A model generated the notes under the pieces. It was not told the origin of the DNA, did no database searches, and saw only the letters and a program-made list of their open reading frames with translations. This document shows positions 53,301 through 63,848 of a stretch of DNA of 64,000 nucleotides, one piece after another; within the stretch, counting starts at the first letter, position 1, and each line of letters starts with the position of its first letter. The stretch comes from Prorocentrum cordatum (Eukaryota > Sar > Dinophyceae > Prorocentrales > Prorocentraceae). The stretch covers positions 207,501 to 271,500 of the forward strand of contig CAUYUJ010000725.1 in NCBI GenBank assembly GCA_963575745.1, in the 5' to 3' direction. Made by a program: the position numbers and the translations under genes.

Positions 53301-55560
53301 GCACTCCGACCTCTCCCGGGAGGCTTAGACTCGCAGGCTCTTTTTCTTCCCCAACCCCCGAATTATCGATGAAAAATAAAGCCGCTCAGAAAAGGAGGGA
53401 CATCCTGGGATACACCCCGAAGGGGCTAGTCGGGCGCACCCTATCGAGGATGAACGCCCCCCCATCGTATATCCCGAAAACACCACGAAGCCTAGGATAG
53501 AGGTCAACACATCCCCTCTTATAGACTTCTTGGTGCACCGTTCGGCGCAACGAACCGCGGCAGCGCGCCCTCTTGTCGGAGCAGCGGCCGGTGCGGGCTA
53601 CTGCCAGCTGGGGTTGGGGCGCGGTCCTCCGCGCACCGTGTCGTCGCGATTTTTCGGTGCCGTCTTGGGCTCGCGTCTCTTCCCAGGCGACGGCCGCAGG
53701 CAGGCCACGGGGGGGGGGTCGTGCCCGAGGCAGGCCCGTTTGGTCACCGGCAGGCAAAGCGTTTGGGGAAATGCCTTCGCCCTTGGTTCCTTCCTTCGTT
53801 TCCTCCGCCTCATTTCTCTCTTTCTCTCTCTCTGACTCTCTCTCTCTCTTTGTTGTTTTTTCTTCCTCTCACTCCCTCTCTCTCGAATTCTGAATTATTG
53901 ATGCTAGCAGCCTCTCCCAAGGAAACAAACAATTCAAAAGGGAGAGGAGACATCAGGGGTCGACCCAAGGGGCACTGCCCCCCCAACCCAAGATTGACAC
54001 GGCAATCCCTCGCACAATGGGGTCCGCAGGCAGACCCGTTCCTTCCTGCTCCTGGGGAGTAGAAATTCCACGCCAACAGTTCATTAACTAACACGCGCGC
54101 TACACGTAACCAGGCACGAGGGGAAAACAACGTCAAGCAAGGTCGGCCTGTCTTTAAACCTTCACCTTGGAGCAAATGTCCCCCGGTGTCACCCCCAAAC
54201 CCTATCATATCCTGGGTTCGCTCAGCAACTGTTGGGCAAGCAGCGCTGAGCGTGGCCTACGGACGGGGAGATAGCCCGCAAACCTGCGAATCGGGAAAAG
54301 CGCCGAAATACGCGGAGGGAACCATTCTCAGCCATGCAAATTCAGGCTAAGTCCGCGGGGACGGGATTCCTTCAACACGCTGGGGGTGAGTGATGGGACT
54401 TCGAATCTGCATCACAGCACATACGTACAGGATGCGAGCCGCAAAATTATCCAAACATGCGTGGCCTCTTGGACCTCGTGAGAATCTCTTTCCGTGACGC
54501 ACAGGGTGCCCCAAGGATCAGCGCGGCGGCGGAGCGGTCTTTTCGTTTTTTGCCCAGCCATCGCCCGAAACTAGCTGGGCTTCCAAGAGCTAGGGAAAGG
54601 GGCGAAAAACAATCCAGACACTCAGCCTTCAACCGCGCTTCTGACTAGCTATTCCGTTCTCGCATGCTCAATGGCAGACTGGCTGGTCACTCGGGGTATC
54701 CTCCTTCCTTGAAGCAAATGCCCAAGTGAAGTTGCATATGCTGAGCACCTTGAAATCCCCATTTGGGCACAAACGCATGCTTGAACGCCATCAACTGTCT
54801 AGGGGGAGGCCCCCCTGCGCCAGGATGAGAAGCCAACTGCTCCTGTGTGTCATGAGCAGAGTGCTCGATTTCCGCGGTCGCTGCAGTGATTTTCTCGATA
54901 TGAAAAGGCCCTGAGGCACGCGCAAAAAAAAGGATGCTCGGCCCCCCCCGTCGGGAATCCGTCTGTCTTCAGCAAATATTTGCGCGATACTCGCGCCGCC
55001 ATTCAAAAACTCCTCTGAAGGCGGGGGCCCAGGTTCGCTCGAGGTTTGAAGTGAGGTCGAGAGTCCTGAGGGGCGGGGCCCATCCGCGACGAAGAGTTCG
55101 GGCCAGTGACCCGAGGCGGGCAATTCGAGCGACGACTTCAGCAGGGGCTTTGCCAGCCCTGCAGAGAGCGGCGTCGCGGGAATGGCTTTCCGTCTCGGCG
55201 CTTGTCCCGAATAAGCGCTGCCCTGTATCCGTCGCCTGCGCGGAGAGAACCCTATTGCACCGTCGCCGGGTCAAGTGTTACCATGCGCCGAAGTTGCAAT
55301 GCAACGAACAAGCTTAGAGGCAGCGTAGCTTTCGGTGCACGTGATTTGGGGCGCCAGCCCCGCGGTCTCAGTCGGGGGGGCAGTGGCCCTGGCGGGCGCG
55401 AGCTCACGTCGCGCCCTGGAAATTCGAGGAGCATCGTCGTGCGTAGACCACGTAGCAATCGTGCTCGGTCCGAGCTTCTGCATTCGCGAACAACCTTGGT
55501 GGTGGGCCCACGCGCGCCGGCAACGATCCCTCCCCCCTAGACCGAACGTCAGTTGTTAGG
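53301..55560. other. No gene recognised
   Basis: Mixed sequence with a CT-rich run (53810-53885). Frames are short and overlap on both strands. A minus-strand frame at 54969-55274 is open but shows no domain. Confidence 0.4.
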
Positions 55561-55565
55561 CCAGT

Positions 55566-55853
55566 CTAGCGCTTTTGCCGGCAAGGCGGGCCGTCAGCCG
55601 CTTCGGCGGCATTCAGTTGCAAGCCCTGAGTGGTGGCGCGTTTCGACGCGGCGTCGCGCGGCGCGTCGGCGATCTGGGGAACGCGGGGCGCATCGGCAGA
55701 ACCTTTAATTGACGCGTGGTCGCCAGCTGAAGCCGACGAAGCAGCTGGCGCGGCGGGCTCCTCGGGAAAAGGGGGCCGGGGCGGGCGGGCGGGGGGCGGC
55801 GGGGCGGGGGGCGCGAAGGGGGCGAAGGCAGGAGGCGCGGGGGGGGGGGTCAT
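55566..55853 (-). CDS. Minus-strand coding-like block, unknown
   Basis: A Pro/Ala-rich start, then DHASIKGSADAPRVPQIADA and AASKRATTQGLQLNAAEAAD to a stop. The second half is less repetitive than its + strand shadow. Possibly the 3' end of the minus-strand gene of this region. No family recognised. Confidence 0.35.
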   Translation of the reverse strand: MTPPPAPPAFAPFAPPAPPPPARPPRPPFPEEPAAPAASSASAGDHASIKGSADAPRVPQIADAPRDAASKRATTQGLQLNAAEAADGPPCRQKR

Positions 55854-55924
55854 GCCGCGGCTCTTCGACTCCGCCAGGAGCCCGGGGCGGTCGGCGCAAT
55901 TGCCGCGTCACCATCGTCGCGCGC

Positions 55925-56227
55925 TCATGCAGCCCCTAGTTTGGTTTCGATGGACGGGGCAACATGTGGTTCGGCCCCGTTTGCTCTGCCATCGCGGGCA
56001 AATGCGCGGGCCGCCGAACGCGGCCACTCCTCTGAGAGAAGGCGCTCCGCGAGCAGCAAGTCAGTCATCTGGAAGGCCTCTGGAATAGAGGGCTCAGCAA
56101 CCGCCGCCCAAAACTGCCCCCGGCGAAGCCTGAGGGCACGTTGCCTCGCAAAAGAGCAGAAGGCAGCAGCCGCATGCAAGAGCACGACGCTTCCCGACGC
56201 GGCTCCTGATTTTTTACGTCGCAGCAC
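55925..56227 (-). CDS. Minus-strand coding-like block, unknown
   Basis: Reads AAFCSFARQRALRLRRGQFW, then AVAEPSIPEAFQMTDLLLAE and RLLSEEWPRSAARAFARDG before a stop. Balanced composition and helical pattern argue for real coding. No family recognised. A further minus frame at about 56440-56700 (RSYSLLALFRCGKSDVLGVV) may be linked to it by an intron or shift. Confidence 0.42.
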   Translation of the reverse strand: MLRRKKSGAASGSVVLLHAAAAFCSFARQRALRLRRGQFWAAVAEPSIPEAFQMTDLLLAERLLSEEWPRSAARAFARDGRANGAEPHVAPSIETKLGAA

Positions 56228-57064
56228 GGCAGTGGAAATCCGCGCGCGCGCGCTCGACTAGCCGGGGGCGCTCGGCATGCGAGCGCCCGGCCGCGCGAAA
56301 AAAAATCGCGAGCTGGGCGGGGCCGCCGCGGAGCAGGGGAGAGGAGCGGGGGCCCCCGCCGCGGAAAGAACCCAGGATGAGCGCGCCGGCGCTGCCGGTC
56401 GGGGGCGAAGAGGCCAGTCAGCCGGCGCGGGGCGGCATCGCGAGCGCGTCCAGGGGCCGAAGCCAGCGTCGCAGGCGCCGCCAGCGCGGCGGGCAACGCG
56501 CGCCAGTGCGTCAGGGAGAACGGCGCGAAGAGTGCCCGCGGCAGCTGGAACGGAAGCATTCGAACGTTCACCACGACGCCGAGAACGTCAGATTTGCCGC
56601 AGCGGAACAGAGCCAGCAAGGAGTAGGAACGCGGCCCACGCGGCCGCGCGAGGAGCACGCGAGGGGCTCTGCCAACGAACGCGGGGCGCAACGAAATGCT
56701 GCCCGAGAAACCCCCCTGGTGCTGAGCTTCTGAGTCAGTCGAGGGCCGGGGCGCCAGCTGGGCGCGCCTGGCGACGGGGGCGCAGGAGGGGGGGGGGGGG
56801 CGCCGGGCGCGGCCGGCGCGCGCGCCGCCGCCAGGAGGAACGGATGGCGCCCGACCACGGGCCCGGCCGGGCGGCGGCGAGCCCGGCCGCAAGAGCCGCT
56901 GGGCGGCGGCGGCTTAGACAGGGCCAGGCGGTGCCCATCCGCCGCGCTGGCCTTTGGGGGGGCCGCGCGCAGAGCAGGGCCGCCAGCGCGGGGGGGCGGA
57001 AGCGCGGCCAGCGCGCCGCGGGAGGGGCGGGGCGGGGAGGGGGAGCGTGAGCGCGCCACCTTGG

Positions 57065-57190
57065 AGGGCTCCTCCTCCTCCTCCTCCTCCTCCTCCTCCT
57101 CCTCCTCCTCCTCCTCATCCCCCACCCCCCCCCCCCCACCCCCCCCCCCCCCATCCTCCTCCTCCGCCTCCTTCTCCTCCTCCTCCCCCC
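57065..57190. repeat. TCC array with C runs
   Basis: TCC units then long C runs broken by A. Confidence 0.95.
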
Positions 57191-57879
57191 AGCCGCTTCT
57201 CCCGCTCAGGCAGGATTATAATGGGCCACCGCTGCAGGCGCGGTTTCCGCGTTTTGCTTAAGCCGGCGCTGGCGATCCCCCTTGCAGAATGACCTGCGCG
57301 ATCACCTGGAGACGACGGTCGCGGGCGCCAAGGTGGCGCTCGCGGGGCCCCCCCGGCGAAGACGCTTGACCCCTGGCCGCGCTTTTACGACCCTCGCTTG
57401 ATTGGGGCGGCGACTCCGGGTCAGAAAACTTGATTTTTCGATTGTGGTTAGAATGCAGTGCGGGTTGGTGCGTAGCCAAGATCAATGGTAGAATTGTCGC
57501 GCAACTACCCAACTATATGTTAGCGCGTTTGGCTGCATTGTGCACAACTACAAATGCGATTGCTCACGCTACCTTGGCCACGTAATCATCATAAATTGAA
57601 AGTTGTCATTTGCAGAGAGAAGAACGCATGTAAGTTGCAAGTAACTTGTAAGCAACTTGCACTTGGGTGAGTTCAATCAGTTTTGGGCCCCCTTGACCGC
57701 GATCGCATTAGATCTGCATGCAGAAGGCGATATCGCCCATCACCCCCGCCCCCCCCACCCCACCCCACCGCGCTCCGCGCCCCCCCCCCCGCCCCGCCCC
57801 CCGGCGCCCCGCTGTCTTCGCAGCTGCTGAGGCCCCCGCTAGCAGGCAGAAAAGGGACGGGGATTGGGGGGGGAGAGCG

Positions 57880-57968
57880 AGTCAATCGCCGCTCGCGGCG
57901 ATGGGTTGATGAGCGACTCGACCGCTGCTCGCGGCGATTGGTTGATGAGCGATTCGATCGCCCATCTG
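57880..57968. repeat. Palindromic tandem repeat, ~38-bp unit
   Basis: CGCCGCTCGCGGCGATGGGT and CTGCTCGCGGCGATTGGTTG, each followed by TGATGAGCGA and TTCGATCGCC/CTCGACCGCT. Each unit holds a CGCCGcTCGCGGCG hairpin. Confidence 0.78.
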
Positions 57969-58171
57969 GCAGATGTCGTTTTTCGCTCAGTGCAAGGCGA
58001 GTGCGTCGCCAGAGGCGAGCTCCGACCGAGCGCGGCGCATCTCGATCGATTCACCGCTCCACCGCGCAAGAAACAAAATGCGCTCCTTTCGCAGAACGGA
58101 CGCGTTCGGCGCCCGTTTCTCCATCTCGACGCATGTGCGCCCAAGAATGAATCAATCGCCACCGCGCGGGC

Positions 58172-59095
58172 CTAGGTCTGCGACGCGTGTGTGCATGTAT
58201 GCGTGGATGTATGTGTATATATATATATATATCCATATATGCTCTGCGCGCGCAACGCGTCACCTGCCCACTCGAGCAAGCCATTGGAAGCAGCGCTGGA
58301 TGACGGGGCGACGTCGCCGCCGACCGCTTCAGCAAGCAGAGGCGGCACTTCAGCATCGCCGCCCCTGGGCCCAGGGCGCTCGTCGAAAACTTCGAGGTCC
58401 CGAAGGCGCGCCAGGGGCGCGCGTGAAAGTGCAGCTCGCGTGCAGCTTGTCGACATACTTCGGTTATCCAGGATCGTTCTAGGCAGACCGTGCGCCCTCT
58501 CAACGACGAAGCAATCCAACGCAGCATTGGATTTCTCCACCTGCTCGGGGACGTGGGTCGCCAAATGGAATTGCGGGTTCCAATGGTGGGCCCCGCGTGC
58601 TCTGGCATGGGCGCCCAAGTGGCGACCAATAACAGCTACAAGAGCTGGAACGTCGACATCGCCTGCTCTAGCTCTTTGCGCTCTGTAAATCACAGCGAAG
58701 CGCCGACAGAGGGGCGCGACCTCGTCGCGCAGCTCATCGAAACTCGGAGAGATAACAGCGCAAGCAACGTGCCACATCAGCGGGTACACGCGCAAAAACT
58801 CAGACGCGCTGCTTCGACGGTGCTCTTTGGGCGCGTTCACCCTGTCCTCGCAGGAATCAACGCGTGCCCCCCGGACTCGCGTCGGCGTTGCCGTGGGCGA
58901 CAAATCCAGTCTGCCTGGCAGTGCTTCTCCAGCGTCGGGCAGATGCCCCCCCGTCGCATGAATGGCCACGCAGGCCGACGTGAAACAGATCATTTCCCGG
59001 GGCGCAATCCCGCTGCACAGGCGCGCGCGCATCCAATTAAAATGGGGCGAGGAAACGGGGCCGACGTGCACTCGGGGGCTTGCGTCTGCAAGCAA
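58172..59095 (-). CDS. 307-residue reading frame, dinoflagellate multicopy type (candidate)
   Basis: Key parts are SASEFLRVYPLMWHVACAVI (about 58760-58820), a middle with APLCRRFAVIYRAQRA, then HHWNPQFHLATHVPEQ (about 58548-58595) and DCFVVERAHG. A ...H-x-HxxxH... stretch followed by a CFxxERxH motif is what I associate, from memory, with a C-terminal domain of multicopy dinoflagellate proteins (forms like PKHHxxLHLP ... SCFxHERKH). Here several key positions are changed. The last ~25 residues come from a TA/TG microsatellite and are probably intron. Role unknown; possibly mobile-element derived. Confidence 0.5.
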   Translation of the reverse strand: MLADASPRVHVGPVSSPHFNWMRARLCSGIAPREMICFTSACVAIHATGGHLPDAGEALPGRLDLSPTATPTRVRGARVDSCEDRVNAPKEHRRSSASEFLRVYPLMWHVACAVISPSFDELRDEVAPLCRRFAVIYRAQRARAGDVDVPALVAVIGRHLGAHARARGAHHWNPQFHLATHVPEQVEKSNAALDCFVVERAHGLPRTILDNRSMSTSCTRAALSRAPLARLRDLEVFDERPGPRGGDAEVPPLLAEAVGGDVAPSSSAASNGLLEWAGDALRAQSIYGYIYIYTHTSTHTCTHASQT

Positions 59096-59310
59096 CCTAT
59101 CATGTAAAGTTCATTCCGCATGACTTCTCGTGGCGCGCGAATGAGGCTTGCGATTTTGCCACTGTAACTGCGGCGGCGCATCGCGGGCCTCCCGCGCGGC
59201 CTCGCCAGAATTGCACATCGATGCGCTGCGGTCTCAGCATTGCATCTCCGCCAGCCGATCGGGCACGGCGCCAGCAATGTCTGAGTTTTTCGCGAGCGCA
59301 CTGGCGCATT

Positions 59311-60074
59311 TCAAACGCTGCCGGGCGCCTGCAGATCTCTTCGCGCCGAGGACCCTAGACAACGCGATTTCGTTTCGGAGGTGCGCGGCGAACTTCGCGA
59401 AGAACAGAGACGGCCCGCTCGGTGGCGGCAGGGCGGCGCCGCCCACAATATGGCATCCTCAAGGAGCTGGTGTCGCATCAGCCACTCGACTGCGCCCGCG
59501 AGGCCGCCGAGCACTCTCTCCACTTGCGCGGGCCTGATCATGCACGGCGGAATCCAGCGGCGATCGTGCCGAAAGGCGTGTCCAAGTTCTATGAGCGAAA
59601 TGTCAGCGCAACGATTTTCCCACGGCTGCGCGGGCGCGATGCGTCTCCAGGCGCGACCTCGTCGCGCGCAGGGGCCACGCGTCAAGGCCTTGCCGGGGCG
59701 CCGGGCGCGCGCGCGAACGCGCGCATCGGCGCCCGGGGCGCCTCGGCGAACCGTCGACCCAAACGCGCGGCCTCAGCGGGATGCGCCAAACAGACTTGCC
59801 GCGAACCCCCGACACAAGCCTCTCCCGCTGGCAGGGAGGGGGCGGGGGAGAAGGGGGGGGGCGGGGCGAACGAAAGCGCGCGGCCGAGGGGGTTGGGGGC
59901 CGGCGGGGCCATCGCGGTCGCGCTGCCTGGCGCACCCCGCGGCGCCTTTGCAGTGCGCCATTCAAAGGGCCCGCCAGCAACCGGCCGCAGTTCCACATCG
60001 CTGTCGCGCTCCATCTTCGCGGCGGCCTTGGCCTCATGCGCGCAGACGCCCTCTTCGGCGGGCGCTTCGTTCAA
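59311..60074 (-). CDS. Minus-strand coding-like blocks upstream of the 307-residue frame
   Basis: Two frames look coding: 59682-60074 (FSADVLRR-like lead, then CAHEAKAAAKMERDSDVELR and PVAGGPFEWRTAKAPRGAPG) and 59311-59620 (ADISLIELGHAFRHDRRWIP, QVERVLGGLAGAVEWLMRHQ). They are in different frames; a shift or intron near 59650-59700 would be needed. No family recognised. Confidence 0.42.
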
Positions 60075-60556
60075 TCGGCGGAGAACCTCGCGCCATCAGG
60101 CGCGCGTCGCGCCCGGAATGCTCGCCGGCCCCCCAAGGCGACGGCGCTTTTCGCGGCTGCCCGCGAGGGCCGCGCGGGCGCCCCTAGGAGCGGGGCCCGG
60201 GCGCCCCAAGCGCTGCGCGAGTGCGAAGCATGGGGCGGTATTTGAGTTGCTGGAGCGAGCGCGCCGAGCGACGAATGCGCCCCCCCCGAATTGGGCGAAT
60301 GCATCGCTCGACCCCGACACCCCATCTGCACTTATCATTTGTCCTGCAAGCCCGAGCGGCCAAACGCTCTGGGCGCCCCCCTTCGCGGCGCTTCAATTCC
60401 AGAGGCGCCGACAAATTTGAGCGGCCGAACGCGCTGCCACAGCGCGCCCTGCCGCGTGCCCCCCTGAGTTCGTTGCAGCGCACTTGCCCCCTTCACCCCG
60501 CCCCCCCCCGCGCCGCCGCCCCGCCCCCCCCGCCCGCTCTTGCGCCCAGGGGGGCC

Positions 60557-62314
60557 TCAGTCGTCGAAAGTGCCAGGCGATGTCTCCACCTGCGCTCGCT
60601 TCTTCTCAGCCGCGCCCGCCTTCTCCTCCACCGTCGCAAGGTCGATGGGAAGCGCCGCGCTCTTGGCCGAGGTCTCCTGGGCCATGGCCGCGAGGCCCTC
60701 GAAGTCTTTGGCGCGCCGCGTCGGGGCTTTCGGGCGGCCCTCGCGCAGCATGCTTGCTTTGGGGTTGTGTTGTTCAACGGCCCTCTTGCCTTGAAGGTCA
60801 GCGGGCTCGCCTTGGCCAGGATCTTGACGGCGTCGCCCGTCGTCTTCCCGGTGGCCGCGGTTGGCGGGAGCTGCGCCACGCCCTTGCCTTCGCCTTTGCC
60901 CTTGCCCTCGGGCGGCCTCGCGGTGGCGCTGGGCCCGCTCGCGGCGATGAGGGGTTTGCGGGCGTCTTCCTCCGCGCTCATCTCGTTTTCGTAGCCCGGG
61001 CACGCGCGGTGGGCCGCGCCAAGGATTGGGCAGTGTTTCGCGTTTCTGCGCAGCTTTAATCCTCTTGACGGAGTGGCCCATCATCTTGCACACGCTGATG
61101 GGGGAGGTATTTCCCATGTCTGCCTGGGGCGCGGCTCTCGCAGTCGATGTTTGTGAATATGTCCATTGCAGTCTTCTTGACCTTTGCCTTGCCGTCCGCC
61201 CCCTGATTTCATCCCAGAACGTTTCCTTCTCTTTGGCTGCGAGGGACTTGACGGCCATTGGCGGCCACCCGCCGAAAATCGCGCGGAGCTGCGCGCACCG
61301 CGCGCAGCACTCGGGGCACTGCCGGACGTTTTTTTTTCTTGCCCGCAATCCTTGCTGCGAGCGGCTCCACGGGCTGCCCGCGCTCGCTGCAGCGGGGGGC
61401 GCGGTCGCAGCGCGGGCGGCATCGCGTCGATGCGCGCCTCTTCCTGAGCAGGGGCGTCGGCGCTCTCTGGCTGAATCTCGGCCTCTTCGGCCGGGGCCGC
61501 TGAGCTCTTCGGCGCGGCGTGTTTCTTGCGCGTCTTCGCCGCCGAGCCTTTCGTCGCAGTCTTCGAACGTTGCCCCCCCTTCCCCCACTTCTTCGCCGCC
61601 AGGGCCGTCGACGGCGCCCTCGGCGCCGCCGTCGCCCTCGGCGCCCTCGGCTGCGCCCCCCGGCCAGGCCTCGGCGCCGTCGTCGCCTGCAGCGTTGGCC
61701 GGCCAGCCCTCGATGCCTTCGGAGGCCCTCCTCTTCTCGCCAGCTGCGCGGGCGCCCCTCCCACCCCCTTCGGCGGCCCCGCGCAGCGCGGCGGGGCCCT
61801 GCCCCCGTCGCTCTCTTGGGGCGCGCCCTCGGCGCCGCGGTCGCCCCCGTCGTCGAGGCGCGCGGACTGGGGCCCCCGCCCCGAAGGCCAGTCCTTCTCC
61901 TCTGCCGCGCGGCCCTGCCTGTGCCACGGCTGGCTTGGCCTGGGCCTTCTGGGGCGGGCGCCCGGCGTGGCCCGCGCGGCCGTTGATTCTGCGCGGCCAC
62001 TTCGGCGGCCCCCCCTCGGGGGCTTCCTCTGGCTCCCGGGGGCCTCCTCTGGCTGCTCCTCGGGCGCTTCCTCTGGCCCCGCGGAGGCTTCCTGCCGCGC
62101 CCCCCCTGGGCGCCCCGCCTCGCCGCCCCGATCTGGCCGCCGCCGCCGCGCGAGAGAACTCGAACGGCGAGAGCTGACTCTCCGCGCCCGCGCGCGCGGG
62201 GCGGGCGACGGCGCGCGGCGCGACGGCGGGCGGCGCGTCGGCGGAACGGCGGAGCATCGGCCGCAGCAGGGCGTTCCCCGCCACGGCGGCGTCCGTCGCA
62301 GAGGGGCCGCCCAC
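60557..62314 (-). CDS. Large minus-strand gene block with a Cys-motif domain, frameshifted
   Basis: The best part is 60960-61340: QCPECCARCAQLRAIFGGWP, then KSLAAKEKETFWDEI, then (other frame) DGKAKVKKTAMDIFTNIDCE and GRHGKYLP, then (first frame) ISVCKMMGHSVKRIKAA. The order CxxC, FGxWP, FW, KYLP(I/L)SVxxxxG fits a domain I recall from dinoflagellate multicopy proteins. Two single-base shifts that cancel out lie in a GGGGG run (near 61200) and a CCCCC run (near 61100), which points to consensus errors. Further shifts occur at an A9 run (61331-61339) and in the acidic and Lys-rich C-terminal part (60560-60980; NEMSAEEDARKPL, AKDFEGLAAMAQETSAKSAA). N-terminal part is Ala/Gly/Glu-rich. Confidence 0.6.
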   Translation of the reverse strand: MGGPSATDAAVAGNALLRPMLRRSADAPPAVAPRAVARPARAGAESQLSPFEFSRAAAAARSGRRGGAPRGGAAGSLRGARGSARGAARGGPREPEEAPEGGPPKWPRRINGRAGHAGRPPQKAQAKPAVAQAGPRGRGEGLAFGAGAPVRAPRRRGRPRRRGRAPRERRGQGPAALRGAAEGGGRGARAAGEKRRASEGIEGWPANAAGDDGAEAWPGGAAEGAEGDGGAEGAVDGPGGEEVGEGGATFEDCDERLGGEDAQETRRAEELSGPGRRGRDSARERRRPCSGRGAHRRDAARAATAPPAAASAGSPWSRSQQGLRARKKNVRQCPECCARCAQLRAIFGGWPPMAVKSLAAKEKETFWDEIRGRTARQRSRRLQWTYSQTSTARAAPQADMGNTSPISVCKMMGHSVKRIKAAQKRETLPNPWRGPPRVPGLRKRDERGGRRPQTPHRRERAQRHREAARGQGQRRRQGRGAAPANRGHREDDGRRRQDPGQGEPADLQGKRAVEQHNPKASMLREGRPKAPTRRAKDFEGLAAMAQETSAKSAALPIDLATVEEKAGAAEKKRAQVETSPGTFDD

Positions 62315-62424
62315 GCCTCCGTCGCGCGCGCGCCTGGGCGCCCCGAGAGCAGAGCGCGCTGCTCTTTATCCCAGACGCGGCTGCACCAGGGCATCGCGAT
62401 GTCGCGGGCTCGGGGACGCGCCGG

Positions 62425-62535
62425 AATGAGTCGCCTGTCTCAGCGAGCGAGTCGCCTGTCTGAGCGAGTGGGTCGCTAGTCTCGGCGAGGGAACCGCTAG
62501 TCTCAGCGAGTAAGTCGCTTGTCCTAGCGATGCTT
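62425..62535. repeat. 21-bp minisatellite (about five units)
   Basis: GAGTCGCCTGTCTCAGCGAG units. Read on the minus strand they give a seven-residue repeat (LAETGDS type), in frame with part of the minus-strand coding block, so it may be a protein repeat. Confidence 0.85.
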
Positions 62536-62639
62536 CGCTTCCGCCGCCCCCCCCCCCCCTTCTGCTTCTCCTCGGTTCCTCCCTTCCCGCCCCCCTTCAA
62601 GGAGAAAGTACCGACCGCGGATGGCGACGTCCTGTTATG

Positions 62640-62885
62640 CCATTGTTGGACCACCCGCGTTGGGCCACCGTCGGGCAGCCGTTAAGCCGCCGTGGCATGA
62701 CATGTTGGACCCTGGTTGGACCGCCTTCGGGCCGCCGTTGGACCGCTGTTGGACGGCGTTGGGTCGTCAATGCGCGGGGCGCGCCTGCGCCAGCGCGCGC
62801 GAACCCTAGCGGGCGGGTCGGGTCGGGCGGGCGGGCCCAAGCGGGCGGGCCGGATCGGGTCGGGCGGACCCTGGCGGGCGGGTCG
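62640..62885. repeat. Two short degenerate repeats
   Basis: GGACCGCCGTTGG/GGGCAGCCGTT words (62645-62770) followed by GGGCGGGTCGGGTCGGGCGG runs (62810-62885). Confidence 0.75.
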
Positions 62886-63065
62886 TCGCAGAGCCAATTT
62901 TTCATGCGTGGGCGACCAATTCTCGTTCGTGGCGGGGGGGCCGCGGGTCGCCGCTGCCTCTGCCCCCCCCCCCCCTCAGTGGCCCAGCGAAGGGCGACGA
63001 TGTGCGCCGCCGCGCACCAGCGATTCGATCGCTCTGATTGGATTGCGACAGCGCTGTGCATTTTT

Positions 63066-63614
63066 TCAAAGCAGCCGCTGGCTGCCGAAGCAAGCGGGCA
63101 TTGGCCGAGCGCGCGTCGACAGACCTCGTCCGGGGGCGGCTCGGCCGACGCGGCGCACGCAGATGCTGTCGAGCGTCTCTTTGGCGCCCGGGATCGCGGC
63201 GGCGGTGTCCTCGAACGCCTTCGCTGCACTGCGCGCGATGGCCGCGGCGCGTTCGGTCGCCGCCTGAGATCTGCCGAGGCAGTCCATTATCTGCTGCAAC
63301 CCGCCCCCGCGCACAGCGATGTCATTCGTCACCGCTGTCTTCAACAGGCGCTGGTCGACGGGCCCTGGGGAGCGCGCGTGGGCGTCGCGCTCTGAGGGCT
63401 GACCCGTGGGGGAGCAAGGCGATTTCGAAGACAATGCGCGCGCCATTATATACCTCCTGCAGCGCCGCCCCCCACTCAAGGTCGGGCCCCGCGTCGTGGT
63501 AAGGGGGGGCCACAGGCGGTTCGCCAACTTGCCCCGCGCGAGTTCCCCGTCGGCGCCCTGGGAGAGGCGCCCCCCTCCTCCCCCCCCCCTCTCGCGCAAT
63601 CGCCGCGAGAGCAA
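63066..63614 (-). CDS. Minus-strand coding-like block, unknown
   Basis: Reads AVTNDIAVRGGGLQQIMDCL, RSQAATERAAAIARSAAKAF and EDTAAAIPGAKETLDSICVR. A neighbouring frame just upstream (DLEWGAALQEVYNGARIVFE, about 63420-63480) looks like its preceding part. Strand agrees with the blocks at 55.6-62.4 kb. No family recognised. Confidence 0.45.
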   Translation of the reverse strand: MLSRRLRERGGGGGGRLSQGADGELARGKLANRLWPPLTTTRGPTLSGGRRCRRYIMARALSSKSPCSPTGQPSERDAHARSPGPVDQRLLKTAVTNDIAVRGGGLQQIMDCLGRSQAATERAAAIARSAAKAFEDTAAAIPGAKETLDSICVRRVGRAAPGRGLSTRARPMPACFGSQRLL

Positions 63615-63784
63615 AAGTCGCGCCGCAGCCGTGCCGTTTCGCCCACGCTCGACGAAACCGCGCCGCCATGGCTGCCCGTTGAATGTGCCCCGGCCGCTAA
63701 GAAAACCCGTTGCTTCGAGCAGAATGATCCCAGGCGCAAGCAGAGAACGGCGCGGCCCGCCCCACGAAGCGACTGCAATCGCTG

Positions 63785-63848
63785 GAGGAGGTGGAGGAGG
63801 AGGAGGAGGAGGAGGAGGAGGAGAGACGGCGACGGAGGAGGAGGGGGA
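63785..63848. repeat. GGA microsatellite
   Basis: About 18 GGA units. Confidence 0.95.

Noticed and set aside
58205-58245. TATA-box promoter
   Set aside because: A TA microsatellite; dinoflagellate promoters generally lack TATA boxes and no transcript start supports it.
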